Below are positions 50,226 through 59,499 of a stretch of DNA of 60,963 bases, piece by piece. The stretch spans positions 129,454-190,416 of the forward strand of contig RHPI01002272.1 in the NCBI GenBank assembly GCA_009103225.1, in the 5' to 3' direction. Source of the DNA: Chlorokybus atmophyticus. Taxonomy: Eukaryota > Streptophyta > Chlorokybophyceae > Chlorokybales > Chlorokybaceae. Under the pieces are notes generated by a model, which saw only the letters and a list, made by a program, of their open reading frames with translations, made no database searches and was not told the origin of the DNA. The position numbers and the translations under genes are program-made. The number at the start of each line of letters is the position of its first letter. Within the stretch, counting starts at the first letter, position 1.

Positions 50226-50350
50226 CATACATCAAGCTCTGTGACAGTCGTCAACGCAAATCATTGAGGACTGTCAACAATTTGTGCCTATGCGGGCGCA
50301 AACTGTATGCAAGCCGGCAAACTGTATGCTGCAAGCCTTGTTGACAGCCC
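50226..50350 (+). mobile_element. E1 continuation after copia A
   Basis: GACAGTCGTCAACG, GAGGACTGTCAACAATTTG and TTGACAGCCCATG match motifs of the E1 interior (for example GAGGGCTGTCAACAACGACT at about 14,950 and GTTGACAGCCCA at 13,579). The right end of E1 was not found. Confidence 0.45.
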
Positions 50351-51200
50351 ATGTGTGTATAAACTGTACTTTTGCTGCAGATGCCAGGTTTTGCACGGCT
50401 TGCAATGCAGCGTGCAGGTCGGCGGCGTGCACGCTATCGGCTTCTCGCATCTTCACAAGCGCCTTAGGCTCAGCGCCGGGAGTCAGGTCCCGGGTGACAT
50501 TTTGCAGAGGTAGAGGCGGCCGGCCCTGTGGCGTACTTGGTGTTGGCGTATTCGCTGGTGGTGTCGGACCTGCGACAACTTTTCGCAGACGTTCTCCAAA
50601 CGAAGAGCCTGATAGCTGCAAGGTTGATAGCTGCAAGGTTCCGGTAGGGGTGGACTGACCAGTTGATGACGTGGTTGATTGTGGAGTTCCTTCTGTGGCT
50701 GCTGGCAGAACCTGGCGCTGCTTTTTGGACGGTGGTGGAGTAAGAGGAGGGGGACTTTCTGTTCTCCTGGCAGGTAGCTTGGGACTGTCAACACATGGAG
50801 GGTCTGGGGCTGGCGTACTGGTGCCAGCTTGCGTACTGGTGCCAGCTGGCGTACTGGTACCAGGGGGAGGTGCCGGTGGGCCATGGGGATTGTGAGGGGG
50901 AGGGGACGGTGGGCCATGAGAGTTGTGAGGGGGACTGTGAGGGGGACTGTCCTTTGGCCTGTTAGACCGCATGGGCCTTGGACCAGTGGTGGGTGGACGC
51001 ATGTTGGCACGCTCGAGCCAAGTCCACAGGGGATGCGAATCAATCTCTATATCACTCATGGGGTTAGCAGGTTCAGGCCTAGCAGGCACCGCCTGAGCCG
51101 AAGTGGAAGGCTCGGTCATGGCTTCTAATGCACGTGCTGCATTGTTGGGTCGAGGGGAGTCGAGGGTCACGCTGTCTCGGACAGCTGCATGGACAGCCAT
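50274..51200 (-). CDS. Proline-rich ORF, unknown function
   Basis: A 308-codon frame with no ATG-proximal domain. It has Pro/Ser/Thr-rich repeats (PPHNSHGPPSPPPHNPHGPP, then GTSTPAGTSTQAGTSTPAP) followed by SGSSFGERLRKVV and a helical end SVHAADLHAALQAVQNLASA. The end after that lies beyond a CTGCAG junction and may be intronic. It sits between the E1 remnant and gypsy 2 and could be an E1 protein or a gypsy 2 3' gene. No family recognised. Confidence 0.4.
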   Translation of the reverse strand: MAVHAAVRDSVTLDSPRPNNAARALEAMTEPSTSAQAVPARPEPANPMSDIEIDSHPLWTWLERANMRPPTTGPRPMRSNRPKDSPPHSPPHNSHGPPSPPPHNPHGPPAPPPGTSTPAGTSTQAGTSTPAPDPPCVDSPKLPARRTESPPPLTPPPSKKQRQVLPAATEGTPQSTTSSTGQSTPTGTLQLSTLQLSGSSFGERLRKVVAGPTPPANTPTPSTPQGRPPLPLQNVTRDLTPGAEPKALVKMREADSVHAADLHAALQAVQNLASAAKVQFIHTWAVNKACSIQFAGLHTVCARIGTNC

Positions 51201-51429
51201 GCTGTGCTGGACATGCTGCTACGCCACCTGTGTAAAGCGTAGCAAAAACAGAAAGATGACCTCAACCCTCATGGTGACAGGTGCTTCGTGCAGCTGGTGT
51301 GCTGCTGCTGGGTAGTACGGGCAGATGGAGTCGGTGTTCTCCCTAAGAACATGCTGTGCTGTAGCATACAAAGTCAACAAGCCACCCCCCCTGGGCTCTG
51401 GGGAAGGTCCCAGCTCCAGAGCTCAGCTG
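51201..51429. other. Interval between the proline-rich ORF and gypsy 2
   Basis: No LTR ends, PPT or domain recognised. It may hold the untranslated 3' end of gypsy 2. Confidence 0.35.
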
Positions 51430-52071
51430 CTAATGCAAGTGAGGAGGGCCGTTGGTACGGCAATCGTCGCACCAATACTCCTCCATAGGTATCGCGTCCA
51501 AAGGTGGCTCCAGGCAGTAGCAATGCAGGCCTTTGTTGCAGCCATTGCAGAGCATCATGAGTGCGTCGTCGCCGGCGCTGCCGCAGCGTTCACAGCGTGT
51601 GCTGCGCGCGGGACGAGGGTGTTGGATACGCCCGAAGCCGGCTACGTAAGGAAGGTGACATGGCGCACAGTTTACCATGTTGTCCTTCAACCTCTCTCCG
51701 TTTTGACCAAGGAGGTCCAGCACCCCTGTGGGGTACACTTTGAGTACCTTGTAGACGGTGCGGCCTACGGAGGTGTCAAGCATGTCTTTGGTGGCTGCCA
51801 TGCGATAGGCAAAGTCCCCCGCTTGAAACCGCCGTTGGCGCTCTGTGTAGAAGCCGCTGCATACGCGCTCGTAGCGCAGCGTGTCGCGATGCTGCGCGAT
51901 GCGCAGGTTGTTGAAGGCCATGGGGACGGTGCGCTCGAAAAGCGCGGCGCGTGTGGTGATGTCGTGGTGCATCCAATCAGGGTCGTCGAGGTTGTTCACG
52001 ACGCGATCCACCTCCTGCTGCGCACGGAAGGGGAGCAATGGTGGTCGCCCGAACAGCACGTAGTACGGGCT
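51430..52071 (-). pseudogene. Gypsy 2 integrase C-terminus with PHD finger
   Basis: The frame continues the integrase after the copia C insertion site (YYVLFGRPPLLPFRAQQEVD), then a small barrel-like region (RFQAGDFAYRMAATKDM). It ends with a canonical PHD finger: CERCG, LCNGCNKGLHCYCLEPPLD, YWCDDC, a C4HC3 arrangement. In chromoviruses this place is taken by a chromodomain. A PHD finger reads histone H3 tails, so it may serve the same targeting role. Confidence 0.82.
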
Positions 52072-52076
52072 ATACT

Positions 52077-52500
52077 TGTTGAAGGACTAGCATGCACATG
52101 TAGTTGAGGCAAGCATAGATGCACAGAGACAGAGCTACCGCCACCAGAGCATACACAAGTCACATCACATTCATCTATTACAAGTTGTCCGCTGGTTCTT
52201 ATACCAGCCAGTTACACACACGTCTACGTTTGCAAGCACTGCGTAAGCTATACTCAGCCTTTTGACGCGCTCTAAGCTGCGTTGTCTTTCTCACAACCAG
52301 AGCTTTCCAACAAGCTCTTACACGCCTAATATGAGTAAGTATACGCGGAGATACGAAGCAGTTAGTAAGGCTCCAGTCTGGAGTCCGGAGTCTGGTCCGA
52401 CGATGCCATCTTGCTAAGTCCGGACCTAGTGCTCGTCCTTACGACCTTCTACTCCTGTGTGGAGGGTCGATGCTGATCGTATGTAGGAATACTCTCAACA
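52077..52500 (-). repeat. Copia C 3' LTR
   Basis: 424 bp. By eye it differs from its partner at one position only (the second base). The target duplication ATACT precedes it (52,072-52,076). Confidence 0.93.
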
Positions 52501-52542
52501 CTCCCACGCGAGCAGCTTGACCTCCAACGCTTGCTCCTGTAG

Positions 52543-55500
52543 TCAAACACAGATGCCAAGTCCTGCACAACAAGTCTTGAACTTGAGTGGTGACAATGGC
52601 TTTGTCATGAAGTCCGCCAGCATGCCCTCAGTGTTGCAGTACTGGAACTCCACCTCCTTCCTTGTGACTCTGTCACGCACAAAGTGATGCATGACATCAA
52701 TGTGCTTCGTCCTTGCCGAGGCGATAGGGTGCTTCAACAACTTGATGGCTCCTTGGTTGTCACAGTTGATGACGATGCACGCCATGGGGTGCTCCAAGTC
52801 TGCCATGAGCTTGCGAAGCCAGAGTGCCTCCTTCACTGCTGCTGCCGCTGCCATGTACTCAGCCTCTGATGTAGATGCTGCTGTTGTTGGCTGCAGCCTG
52901 CTGTTCCAGCTCACCACGCCTCCGTTCAGCTTGAAGACGTAGCCTGTAGTGGACCTCCTGCTGTTGAGGTCACCAGCAAAGTCCGAGTCGCAGTAGCCCT
53001 CCAACTCAGTGCTCCCGCTCCCAAACTTGATGCCAACTGTTGCGCTCCCAGCAACATAGCGTAGTACTCCCTTTGCTGCTCTCCAGTGCTCCATGCTCGG
53101 TGCAGACATGTAGCGAGCAAGTACTCCCACAGCATGTGCAACATCGGGACGTGTGCACACTGCCAGATAGAGCATGCTGCCTACCAGCTCACCATATGGA
53201 TACTGAGCCTTGTCGAGTACCTCCTCATCCTTTGCCTTGATGAGGGCAGTGCCAAGTGCCAACGGTGTGGTCTTGGTCTTCGCTTCAGTGAGCCCAAACT
53301 TGGTGACGAGTCTTCTCACCATCTGCTCCTGACTGATCTTGATTGTGCGAGCCGCCCTGTCGCGCTCAATCACCATGCCAAGGAACCACTTGGCCTCTCC
53401 AAGATCACGAACTGAGAATGCTTGCTGTAGAGCAAGTTTCGTCTCCTGCAGGTGGTGCACCTGCCTGGCGGTGATGATGATATCATCAACATACACGAGC
53501 AGCCAGACCTTGTTGTCTGCATGGATGAAGAGCCCAGGGTCTGCAGAGGATGCGGTGAAGCCAAGTGCCTCCAGCTCCTTGGTGAGCTTGATGTGCCACA
53601 TACGCGGTGCCTGTCGCAGCCCGTACAGTGCCTTGATCAGCTTGCACGCTGTGCCTCTCTCCCCTTCTTCATATCCAGGTGGTTGCTCGATGAAGATCTC
53701 CTCCTCCAGCTCTCCGTAGAGGAAGGCAGTCTTCACATCCAGGTGATGCAGCTCTAGGTCTTCAGCAGCAACCATAGCTAGCAGTGCACGGAAGGTGGTA
53801 TGCTTACTTGCAGGTGCAAACACTTCGTTGAAGTCCACACCTTCCTGCTGCAAGAAGCCCTTTGCCACCAGTCTTGCCTTGTAGCGCTCAATGTTGCCCT
53901 GACCATCACGCTTCACCTTGAAGACCCATTTCACTGGAATGGTCTTCACTCCTTGCGGTAACTGCTCCAGTGACCAAGTGTTGTTGGCATGGAGTGACGC
54001 AATCTCCTCGTCCATAGCACGCTGCCATTGCTCCGCATCTGGTGCTAACAATGCCTCCTCGTAGGTGCTTGGCTCCTCATTCTGCACACTGGCGACGTGT
54101 GCCTTGTGTAAGAAGTCAGGTGCCTTTCTCTCCCTCACTGGGTATCTCCGAGCTGCGTGCTCCTGCTGTTGGTACGGCTCCTCTTGGCCTGCTACAGCTG
54201 AGTCCTGCTCACCCTTGTTGTTGATGATGGCCTTGCCTGTAGCCTCCACTATTTCAGGATGCTCCGGCTGTGCTTCATCTTCAGGAAAGAAGCCTGCTTC
54301 TGGTTGTGATAATCCTTCGTGGAAAACCACCTCTCCGCTCACAATGATCTTCTGAGTGTCCTCGAGCAAGATCCTGTAAGCCTTGGAACCCGGTTCATAG
54401 CCAACGAAGATGCCCTTCTTGCTGACCGGCTCCAGCTTGTGCCTGAGCTGTTTAGGCACTAGTGCATATGCCGTGCATCCAAACACACGCATACCACTCA
54501 CATCTGGTGTGGCTCCATAGAAGTGCTCCCACGGAGTCTTCTGCTCTGAGCTCACCGGAGACCTGTTGCGGATGTAGTTGGCAGTGAGTACCGCCTCCTT
54601 CCACAAACTGTCTTCCATCTTTGTGTCGTTGAGCATGGCTCGAACACGCTCCAAGAGTGTCCTGTTGAGGCGTTCAGCTGCTCCATTCTGCTGCGGGGTG
54701 TAGGGTGCCGTTGTCTCGTGGCGTATGCCCTTGCTGGCGAAGAACTCCTTCAACTCCTTGTTGATGTACTCCCCTCCTCGATCACTCCTCATTGCCTTCA
54801 TCTTGTTGCCAGACTGGGTCTCCAACAAGGCCACAACTGTGCGCACAGCTCCAGCAACTTCTGACTTGAGCGTCAATGGAAAGATGATGGACAGCTTGCT
54901 GTAGTCGTCGAGGAATGTAGCAAAGTACCTGGCCCCTCCCTTCGCCACAATGCGCATAGGGCCACAGACATCCATGTGCACAAGCTCGCAAGGATGCTGA
55001 CTGCTAGAAGAGGATGATGGGAATGGCATAGCATGCTGCTTTGCAACCAGGCATGGTTCACAAAGTGCACCTGATGCATTCTTGAGTTCTTCTGTGCTGA
55101 GATGGATGCCCTTGACCATCTTCTCAGCGACAAGGCGAGTGAGGTTGACGTAGCTGAGATGCCCGAACCTCCGATGCCACAATGTTGGCGACTCCTTGTC
55201 CTTCACCACCATGGCTTGAATGTCTCTGTCTTGAGGCTGCTCCACGTGGTAGAGCCCTCCCGGATCAGCGATTCCAACCATGTGCACGACCCCATCAAGG
55301 ATGACTGAGCAGCCACCCTTCCGAAATAGGATCTCCGCGCCTAAGCGCTCCGCAACCCTCACAGAGAATAGACTCGCAATAGCCTTAGGAACATGCAGGA
55401 CGTTGCGTAACAACACCTCGCGTAGTGTGTTACCAACCTTGCACTGGAGTCGTACGTCGCCAACTCCCTCAGCCACCAGTACTTCGCCACCGAAGCCCGC

Positions 55501-56517
55501 CACCTTGATTGTGGACGTCAGCTTCCTGTAGCCCTCCATCACCTCCTTGTTTGGTGTGAGATGACGATCGCAGCCAGAGTCCACCACCCAGAAAGCTGTG
55601 CCCGCCCTCGAACTGGATGCAGTGAAGGCGACATGTTTCTCCTTGTGTTGGTGCTCGTTGCCGCTGTTGCTGGTGCTTGCTCTAGGTTGCCCCTGTTGTT
55701 TCTTCCTACAGTCCTTCACAATGTGCCCCTTCCAACCACACCAGTGGCATGTGAGGTCTTTGTGACGAGGATTGCCTGGCTTGTTGCCCTTGTACTTCTC
55801 TTCATGGTTGCTCTTCTTTGCGTGCTTGCCGGTGTAGAAGGCGACGGCATCCGCTTGCTCGTCCTTCTTCACAACCCTCTGCTCCACGGTGAGCAGCTTC
55901 GGTAGCACATCGTCCAACGTCAACTCCGATGATGACGTCTCCAGCAGGGTTGCGACGACCTCGTACTCTGCTGGTAGCCCTGCAACAATGGCCAGCACTA
56001 CCTCCGTCTCCCCCATGTTGTGGCCGACGTTGATGAGGTCCGCCCACAGCTCTCTCGCGCGCGCAACATACTTTGTGATGGGTTCTGCTGCCTCCTTCCT
56101 GAGTGCGCTGAGCTGCTTGCGTAGATGCAACTTTCTGGCATTGTTCTTGGCTCTGAAAACGGCTGATAGCTTTTCCCAAGCTTGTCTACCATCTTCACAT
56201 GCAGTGAGCATGGGAAAGTGATGCGGTTTGCTGTTCAACACAAGCAAAGAGTGTGCTTCTGCTGAATGCTCTGACCACACAGTGTTCGCTCCTGGTGTTG
56301 GTGGTGGTGCCTTCGGATCAACGTACTTCCACACCTTCTTGTGGATGAGCAAGGCCTTCATCTCCACGCACCATGTGTTGTAGTTGTCGGTGTCCAGCTT
56401 TGCAATCTGCCCCTTGTCGTAGGTCGCCTCCATTTCTGTCGAGCCTGCCTTTCTTGCAGTTGACACCCAAGGCTCTGCTACCAACAAGCTACCGTAGTGT
56501 AGAACTACTATGCACAC
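52543..56517 (-). CDS. Copia C Gag-Pol polyprotein
   Basis: A 1,324-codon frame; the likely start is the ATG of MEATYDKGQIAKL at codon 30. Gag with NYNTWCVEMKALLIHKKVWK, zinc knuckle CHWCGWKGHIVKDC, protease VVDSGCDRHLTPN, pre-integrase HRRFGHLSYVNL, integrase with DDYSK, DRGGEY and YTPQQNGAAERLNRT, reverse transcriptase with VFKVKRDGQGNIERYKARLV and catalytic VYVDDIIIT, RNase H with YCDSDFAGDLNSRRS, and the end MLADFMTKPL. Every catalytic motif is present, and the single frame implies one precursor cleaved by its protease. Confidence 0.95.
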   Translation of the reverse strand: MCIVVLHYGSLLVAEPWVSTARKAGSTEMEATYDKGQIAKLDTDNYNTWCVEMKALLIHKKVWKYVDPKAPPPTPGANTVWSEHSAEAHSLLVLNSKPHHFPMLTACEDGRQAWEKLSAVFRAKNNARKLHLRKQLSALRKEAAEPITKYVARARELWADLINVGHNMGETEVVLAIVAGLPAEYEVVATLLETSSSELTLDDVLPKLLTVEQRVVKKDEQADAVAFYTGKHAKKSNHEEKYKGNKPGNPRHKDLTCHWCGWKGHIVKDCRKKQQGQPRASTSNSGNEHQHKEKHVAFTASSSRAGTAFWVVDSGCDRHLTPNKEVMEGYRKLTSTIKVAGFGGEVLVAEGVGDVRLQCKVGNTLREVLLRNVLHVPKAIASLFSVRVAERLGAEILFRKGGCSVILDGVVHMVGIADPGGLYHVEQPQDRDIQAMVVKDKESPTLWHRRFGHLSYVNLTRLVAEKMVKGIHLSTEELKNASGALCEPCLVAKQHAMPFPSSSSSSQHPCELVHMDVCGPMRIVAKGGARYFATFLDDYSKLSIIFPLTLKSEVAGAVRTVVALLETQSGNKMKAMRSDRGGEYINKELKEFFASKGIRHETTAPYTPQQNGAAERLNRTLLERVRAMLNDTKMEDSLWKEAVLTANYIRNRSPVSSEQKTPWEHFYGATPDVSGMRVFGCTAYALVPKQLRHKLEPVSKKGIFVGYEPGSKAYRILLEDTQKIIVSGEVVFHEGLSQPEAGFFPEDEAQPEHPEIVEATGKAIINNKGEQDSAVAGQEEPYQQQEHAARRYPVRERKAPDFLHKAHVASVQNEEPSTYEEALLAPDAEQWQRAMDEEIASLHANNTWSLEQLPQGVKTIPVKWVFKVKRDGQGNIERYKARLVAKGFLQQEGVDFNEVFAPASKHTTFRALLAMVAAEDLELHHLDVKTAFLYGELEEEIFIEQPPGYEEGERGTACKLIKALYGLRQAPRMWHIKLTKELEALGFTASSADPGLFIHADNKVWLLVYVDDIIITARQVHHLQETKLALQQAFSVRDLGEAKWFLGMVIERDRAARTIKISQEQMVRRLVTKFGLTEAKTKTTPLALGTALIKAKDEEVLDKAQYPYGELVGSMLYLAVCTRPDVAHAVGVLARYMSAPSMEHWRAAKGVLRYVAGSATVGIKFGSGSTELEGYCDSDFAGDLNSRRSTTGYVFKLNGGVVSWNSRLQPTTAASTSEAEYMAAAAAVKEALWLRKLMADLEHPMACIVINCDNQGAIKLLKHPIASARTKHIDVMHHFVRDRVTRKEVEFQYCNTEGMLADFMTKPLSPLKFKTCCAGLGICV

Positions 56518-56540
56518 AAGCTAGTCTCACACTCCTCAAG

Positions 56541-56560
56541 CGTAGTGTGGGCCCATAACC
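56541..56560 (-). other. Copia C primer binding site
   Basis: GGTTATGGGCCCACAC on the coding strand, immediately after the 5' LTR; complementary to the initiator Met-tRNA anticodon arm. Confidence 0.75.
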
Positions 56561-56984
56561 TATTGAAGGACTAGCATGCACATGTAGTTGAGGCAAGCAT
56601 AGATGCACAGAGACAGAGCTACCGCCACCAGAGCATACACAAGTCACATCACATTCATCTATTACAAGTTGTCCGCTGGTTCTTATACCAGCCAGTTACA
56701 CACACGTCTACGTTTGCAAGCACTGCGTAAGCTATACTCAGCCTTTTGACGCGCTCTAAGCTGCGTTGTCTTTCTCACAACCAGAGCTTTCCAACAAGCT
56801 CTTACACGCCTAATATGAGTAAGTATACGCGGAGATACGAAGCAGTTAGTAAGGCTCCAGTCTGGAGTCCGGAGTCTGGTCCGACGATGCCATCTTGCTA
56901 AGTCCGGACCTAGTGCTCGTCCTTACGACCTTCTACTCCTGTGTGGAGGGTCGATGCTGATCGTATGTAGGAATACTCTCAACA
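56561..56984 (-). repeat. Copia C 5' LTR
   Basis: 424 bp, TATTGAAGG ... ACTCTCAACA on plus; GTACT follows as target duplication (56,985-56,989). Confidence 0.93.
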
Positions 56985-57995
56985 GTACTCCCGCAGAGCC
57001 GCCTGCTTTGACAATCGATATCCAAGGGCCACCCACAGGAGGTGGTCATCCCAAGTGTTCTTCTCGTACTCCAGCACGTATTTGCGGAGTGCCTTCTTGA
57101 TGGTCTGTACTGTACGCTCGGCGAGGCCGTCGGCTTGAGGGTGATCACATGAGGTACGGCGGTGGTCGATGTAACATTTGTCCAAGAGGGTGTCGAATTC
57201 CCCTCTGAACTCAGCACCTTGATCAGTGATGACCTCGGCGCAGCTGGCAAATCGGCTGAGAACGTGGGAGAGGAAGGCTTGAGACACCCCCCTGCTGCTC
57301 TTGTCGGGTAATGGCACCAGCTCCACCCATTTGAAGAAGTGCTCGATCATGACCAAGATGTAACGGTTGCCACGTGCTGAGGGTGCCAAGTCCCCCAAGA
57401 TGTCGAGTCCCCATCGGTAAAAGAGACCGGAGATGGGGAGTGGGTGCAAGGTGGCGCAACGCGTGTTGAGGCTGGCGCGCACCATGTCACACTGCTGGCA
57501 ATGGCTGACAAACCTTTGCACCTGTTTTGTTAATCCATACCACCAATATTGTGCCCTCACTAGGCTGAATGTACGCTTGACACCGAAGTGTCCAAGCTCA
57601 GTGTGGAGGGAAGTGATGATGCCCTCGCGCGTGACTGGTGTCGGCACCTCCTTGTCTTCGTCGTGGAAGCGGCGATACAGCTTGTCACCTGCCCATCGAT
57701 AGTGACGGGTGCGTTGGTTGACCCGGTCCTGCTCTCGAGCGCTGATGCCAGAGGGAAGCTGGCCACTTTGAAGAAAGGAGAGTGATGGCTTGTCCTGCCA
57801 TATGTTCTGCCTGGTGTCAGTGGGCGCCAGCTCTGTGTCATCGACGTCAATGTCGGCTGCGTGAGCGTCTCCCAAGGGTGTGGTTGCCGCAGGGTCGGTA
57901 GACTCAAGGGCAGGAATCTCCTCTACCACTGCTGAGGCCGTGGTGTTGGTCCTGCGCCCTGAGCGCAACGCGGCAGTAGCAAACATGGCTGCCAT
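56985..57995 (-). pseudogene. Gypsy 2 integrase core
   Basis: Reading down from 57,995: a linker, then RHYRWAGDKLYRRFHDED, the HHCC zinc domain (HTELGHFGVKRT ... CQQCDM), and the DDE core with GLDILGDLAP, ITDQGAEFRGEFD and DHPQADGLAERTVQTIKKAL. The end is LREY at the copia C insertion. The three acidic catalytic residues are present. Confidence 0.85.
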
Positions 57996-58765
57996 GGTGG
58001 GGGCTGTTGCTGCAGGGATGAGCTCATGCCGAGCTCCAGTTGCGTCGTTGGTGCTGAGGTGAGGGTTGCGACTGAGGCCATCGGCGTTTTGGTTGGTGAG
58101 GCCAGCGCGGTGGTCAATCTCGAAGTCGTATTACTGCAACAGCAGGGCCCATCGAGCAAGTTTCCCTGTCAGATGTTGGTTGGTCATCAGCCACTTGAGG
58201 GGCTGATGATCGGTGATCAGTTGGAACTGTCGACCAAAGAGGAAAGGTCGGAAGAAGGAGATCGCCCACACTGCAGCGAGGCACTCCCCTTCGTAGCTGC
58301 TTTCGTTGGCCTCGGCGCTGCTGTTGCTTCGGCTGGCGTATGACACCACCCGCTCCTTCTTGTTCTCATCGTGCTGCACCAGCACCGCTCCCATCCCCAG
58401 CTTGCTTCAATCGGTGTGAAGGATGAAAGGCTTGGCGTAGTCCGGACGTTGAAAGACGGGAGCGCTAGTGAGCCTGCTCTTCAGCTCCTCGAAGGCCTGC
58501 TGTTGCGACTCCTTCCACGCGAACTCCACCTCCTTCTTTAGTAGCTCGTGGAGGGGCCTTGCGATTTTCGCGAAGTCCTTCACGAACCGGCGATAGTAGT
58601 TGGCAAGTCCCAAGAAAGCGCGCAGACGTGTGAGGTCTGTCGGGGCAGGGATAGCTGCCAGAGCCTCTACTTTTGCCTGCTGCACATACACACCATGGGG
58701 CACAATCATGTGCCCTAAGTATGGCACCTTGTGGGTGAAGAAGGTACACTTGTCGGGGTGTACAC
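57996..58765 (-). pseudogene. Gypsy 2 RT thumb and RNase H with two stops
   Basis: 58,407-58,765 holds the RT end (LRAFLGLANYYRRFVKDFAK, PVFQRPDYAKPFILHTD). A TGA follows where related elements have a Trp/Ser-containing segment. 58,131-58,394 holds the RNase H (GAVLVQHDENKKERVVSYAS, TDHQPLKWLMTNQHL), ending in a TAA before YDFEIDHRAG. Upstream of 58,765 the homology is lost in GGTCC-rich DNA. Confidence 0.82.
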
Positions 58766-58769
58766 ACGG

Positions 58770-59090
58770 AATTTCTTCCGCGGACCAGCCCTGGTCCTCA
58801 CGTACGGACCAGGGCCAAATTGCCCGGGCGGCTTGGGGTCCGGACCAGGGTCCCCCGCCTTGGTCTGCACGCGGGGACCGAGGCAGGTCCAAACAGTACG
58901 TAATTGTCCCACGGTCCCCCCGAAAACCGGGCCAGGGCTGGTCCCGGTCAGAAAATGTTGGAAGTCGGACCGGTTATGGTCATGTGTAAGGACCATCAAT
59001 TGTCCGAGTCTTGATACAAAGTCGTAGCAGCCATGGCTGGTGCGCATCTATAGATACTAGTCGGCGAACCAGGTCTGGTCCGGTTTACAA
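58770..59090. repeat. GGTCC/GGACC-rich block (right)
   Basis: CCGCGGACCAGCCCTGGTCC, ACGGACCAGGGCC, GGGTCCGGACCAGGGTCCC and CCAGGTCTGGTCC are clustered. It resembles the block at 10,898-11,115 in motif and density. It abuts the broken RT of gypsy 2, so it may be the inserted end of another element. Confidence 0.5.
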
Positions 59091-59191
59091 ATGTTGTTAT
59101 GCATTTGAATTATATGGCCGGTTGCAACCGAACCAGCTTTACCGGCTGCGGCTGAGATTGCTGTAAATTAACTGTGCTCTGGCGGCTAACC

Positions 59192-59340
59192 GCGGTCAGC
59201 CGCAGCTGCGATTGAGCCGCAGCTGACCGCCATTCGGCCGCCGCTGCTGGTGGCCTGGCGGGCGGCCTGGTGCTCCATACCAAGAGCACCAGGCCACGCC
59301 ACTGGCCTGGTTATGCTGGCCTGGTGGCGGCCAGCATGCT
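59192..59340. repeat. Cluster of GC-rich hairpins
   Basis: GCGGTCAGCCGCAGCT faces AGCCGCAGCTGACCGC (59,192-59,230). GGCCTGGTGCTC (59,264-59,275) pairs with GAGCACCAGGCC (59,284-59,295). ATGCTGGCC (59,313-59,321) pairs with GGCCAGCAT (59,329-59,337). ACCAGGCC motifs continue to about 59,410. Confidence 0.75.
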
Positions 59341-59472
59341 CAGGCCAACGGCGTCACCAGGCCACAAACCATAGCCATGGCTGTCGCTGCCAACTACCAC
59401 CAGGCCACAGACACGTGCATGTCAGCCAGACCAGCTGTTCATGACGGCCTAGTGCCTCGCAAGCCAACAAGG

Positions 59473-59498
59473 CNCCCCCCCCCCCCCCCCCCCCCCTT
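59473..59498. other. N plus C homopolymer (assembly gap)
   Basis: One N followed by about 24 Cs. Probably a poorly resolved or falsely joined position. Confidence 0.75.
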
Positions 59499-59499
59499 C

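Larger units (their letters stand above)
52077..56984 (-). mobile_element. Copia C: full-length young Ty1/copia element
   Basis: 4.9 kb with two almost identical LTRs, PBS, and one uninterrupted Gag-Pol frame. It is inserted in the gypsy 2 integrase with a 5-bp duplication ATACT/GTACT (one mismatch); across it the gypsy frame reads ...LREY then SPYYVLFG. It serves as the empty-site reference for the insertions in copia A and B. Confidence 0.93.
51430..58765 (-). mobile_element. Gypsy 2: truncated Ty3/gypsy element with PHD finger, split by copia C
   Basis: RT (from about 58,765), RNase H, integrase and a C-terminal PHD finger on the minus strand, interrupted at 52,077-56,984 by copia C. The RT begins abruptly at HPDKCTFFTHKVPYLGHMI; gag, protease and the RT active-site part are absent, and no LTR was found. 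Two in-frame stops occur in the RNase H region. The copy is dead. Confidence 0.8.

Noticed and set aside
52684-56221. Plus-strand frames across copia C (and their copies over copia A and B)
   Set aside because: They recur wherever the copia pol sequence occurs and are antisense to catalytic motifs.
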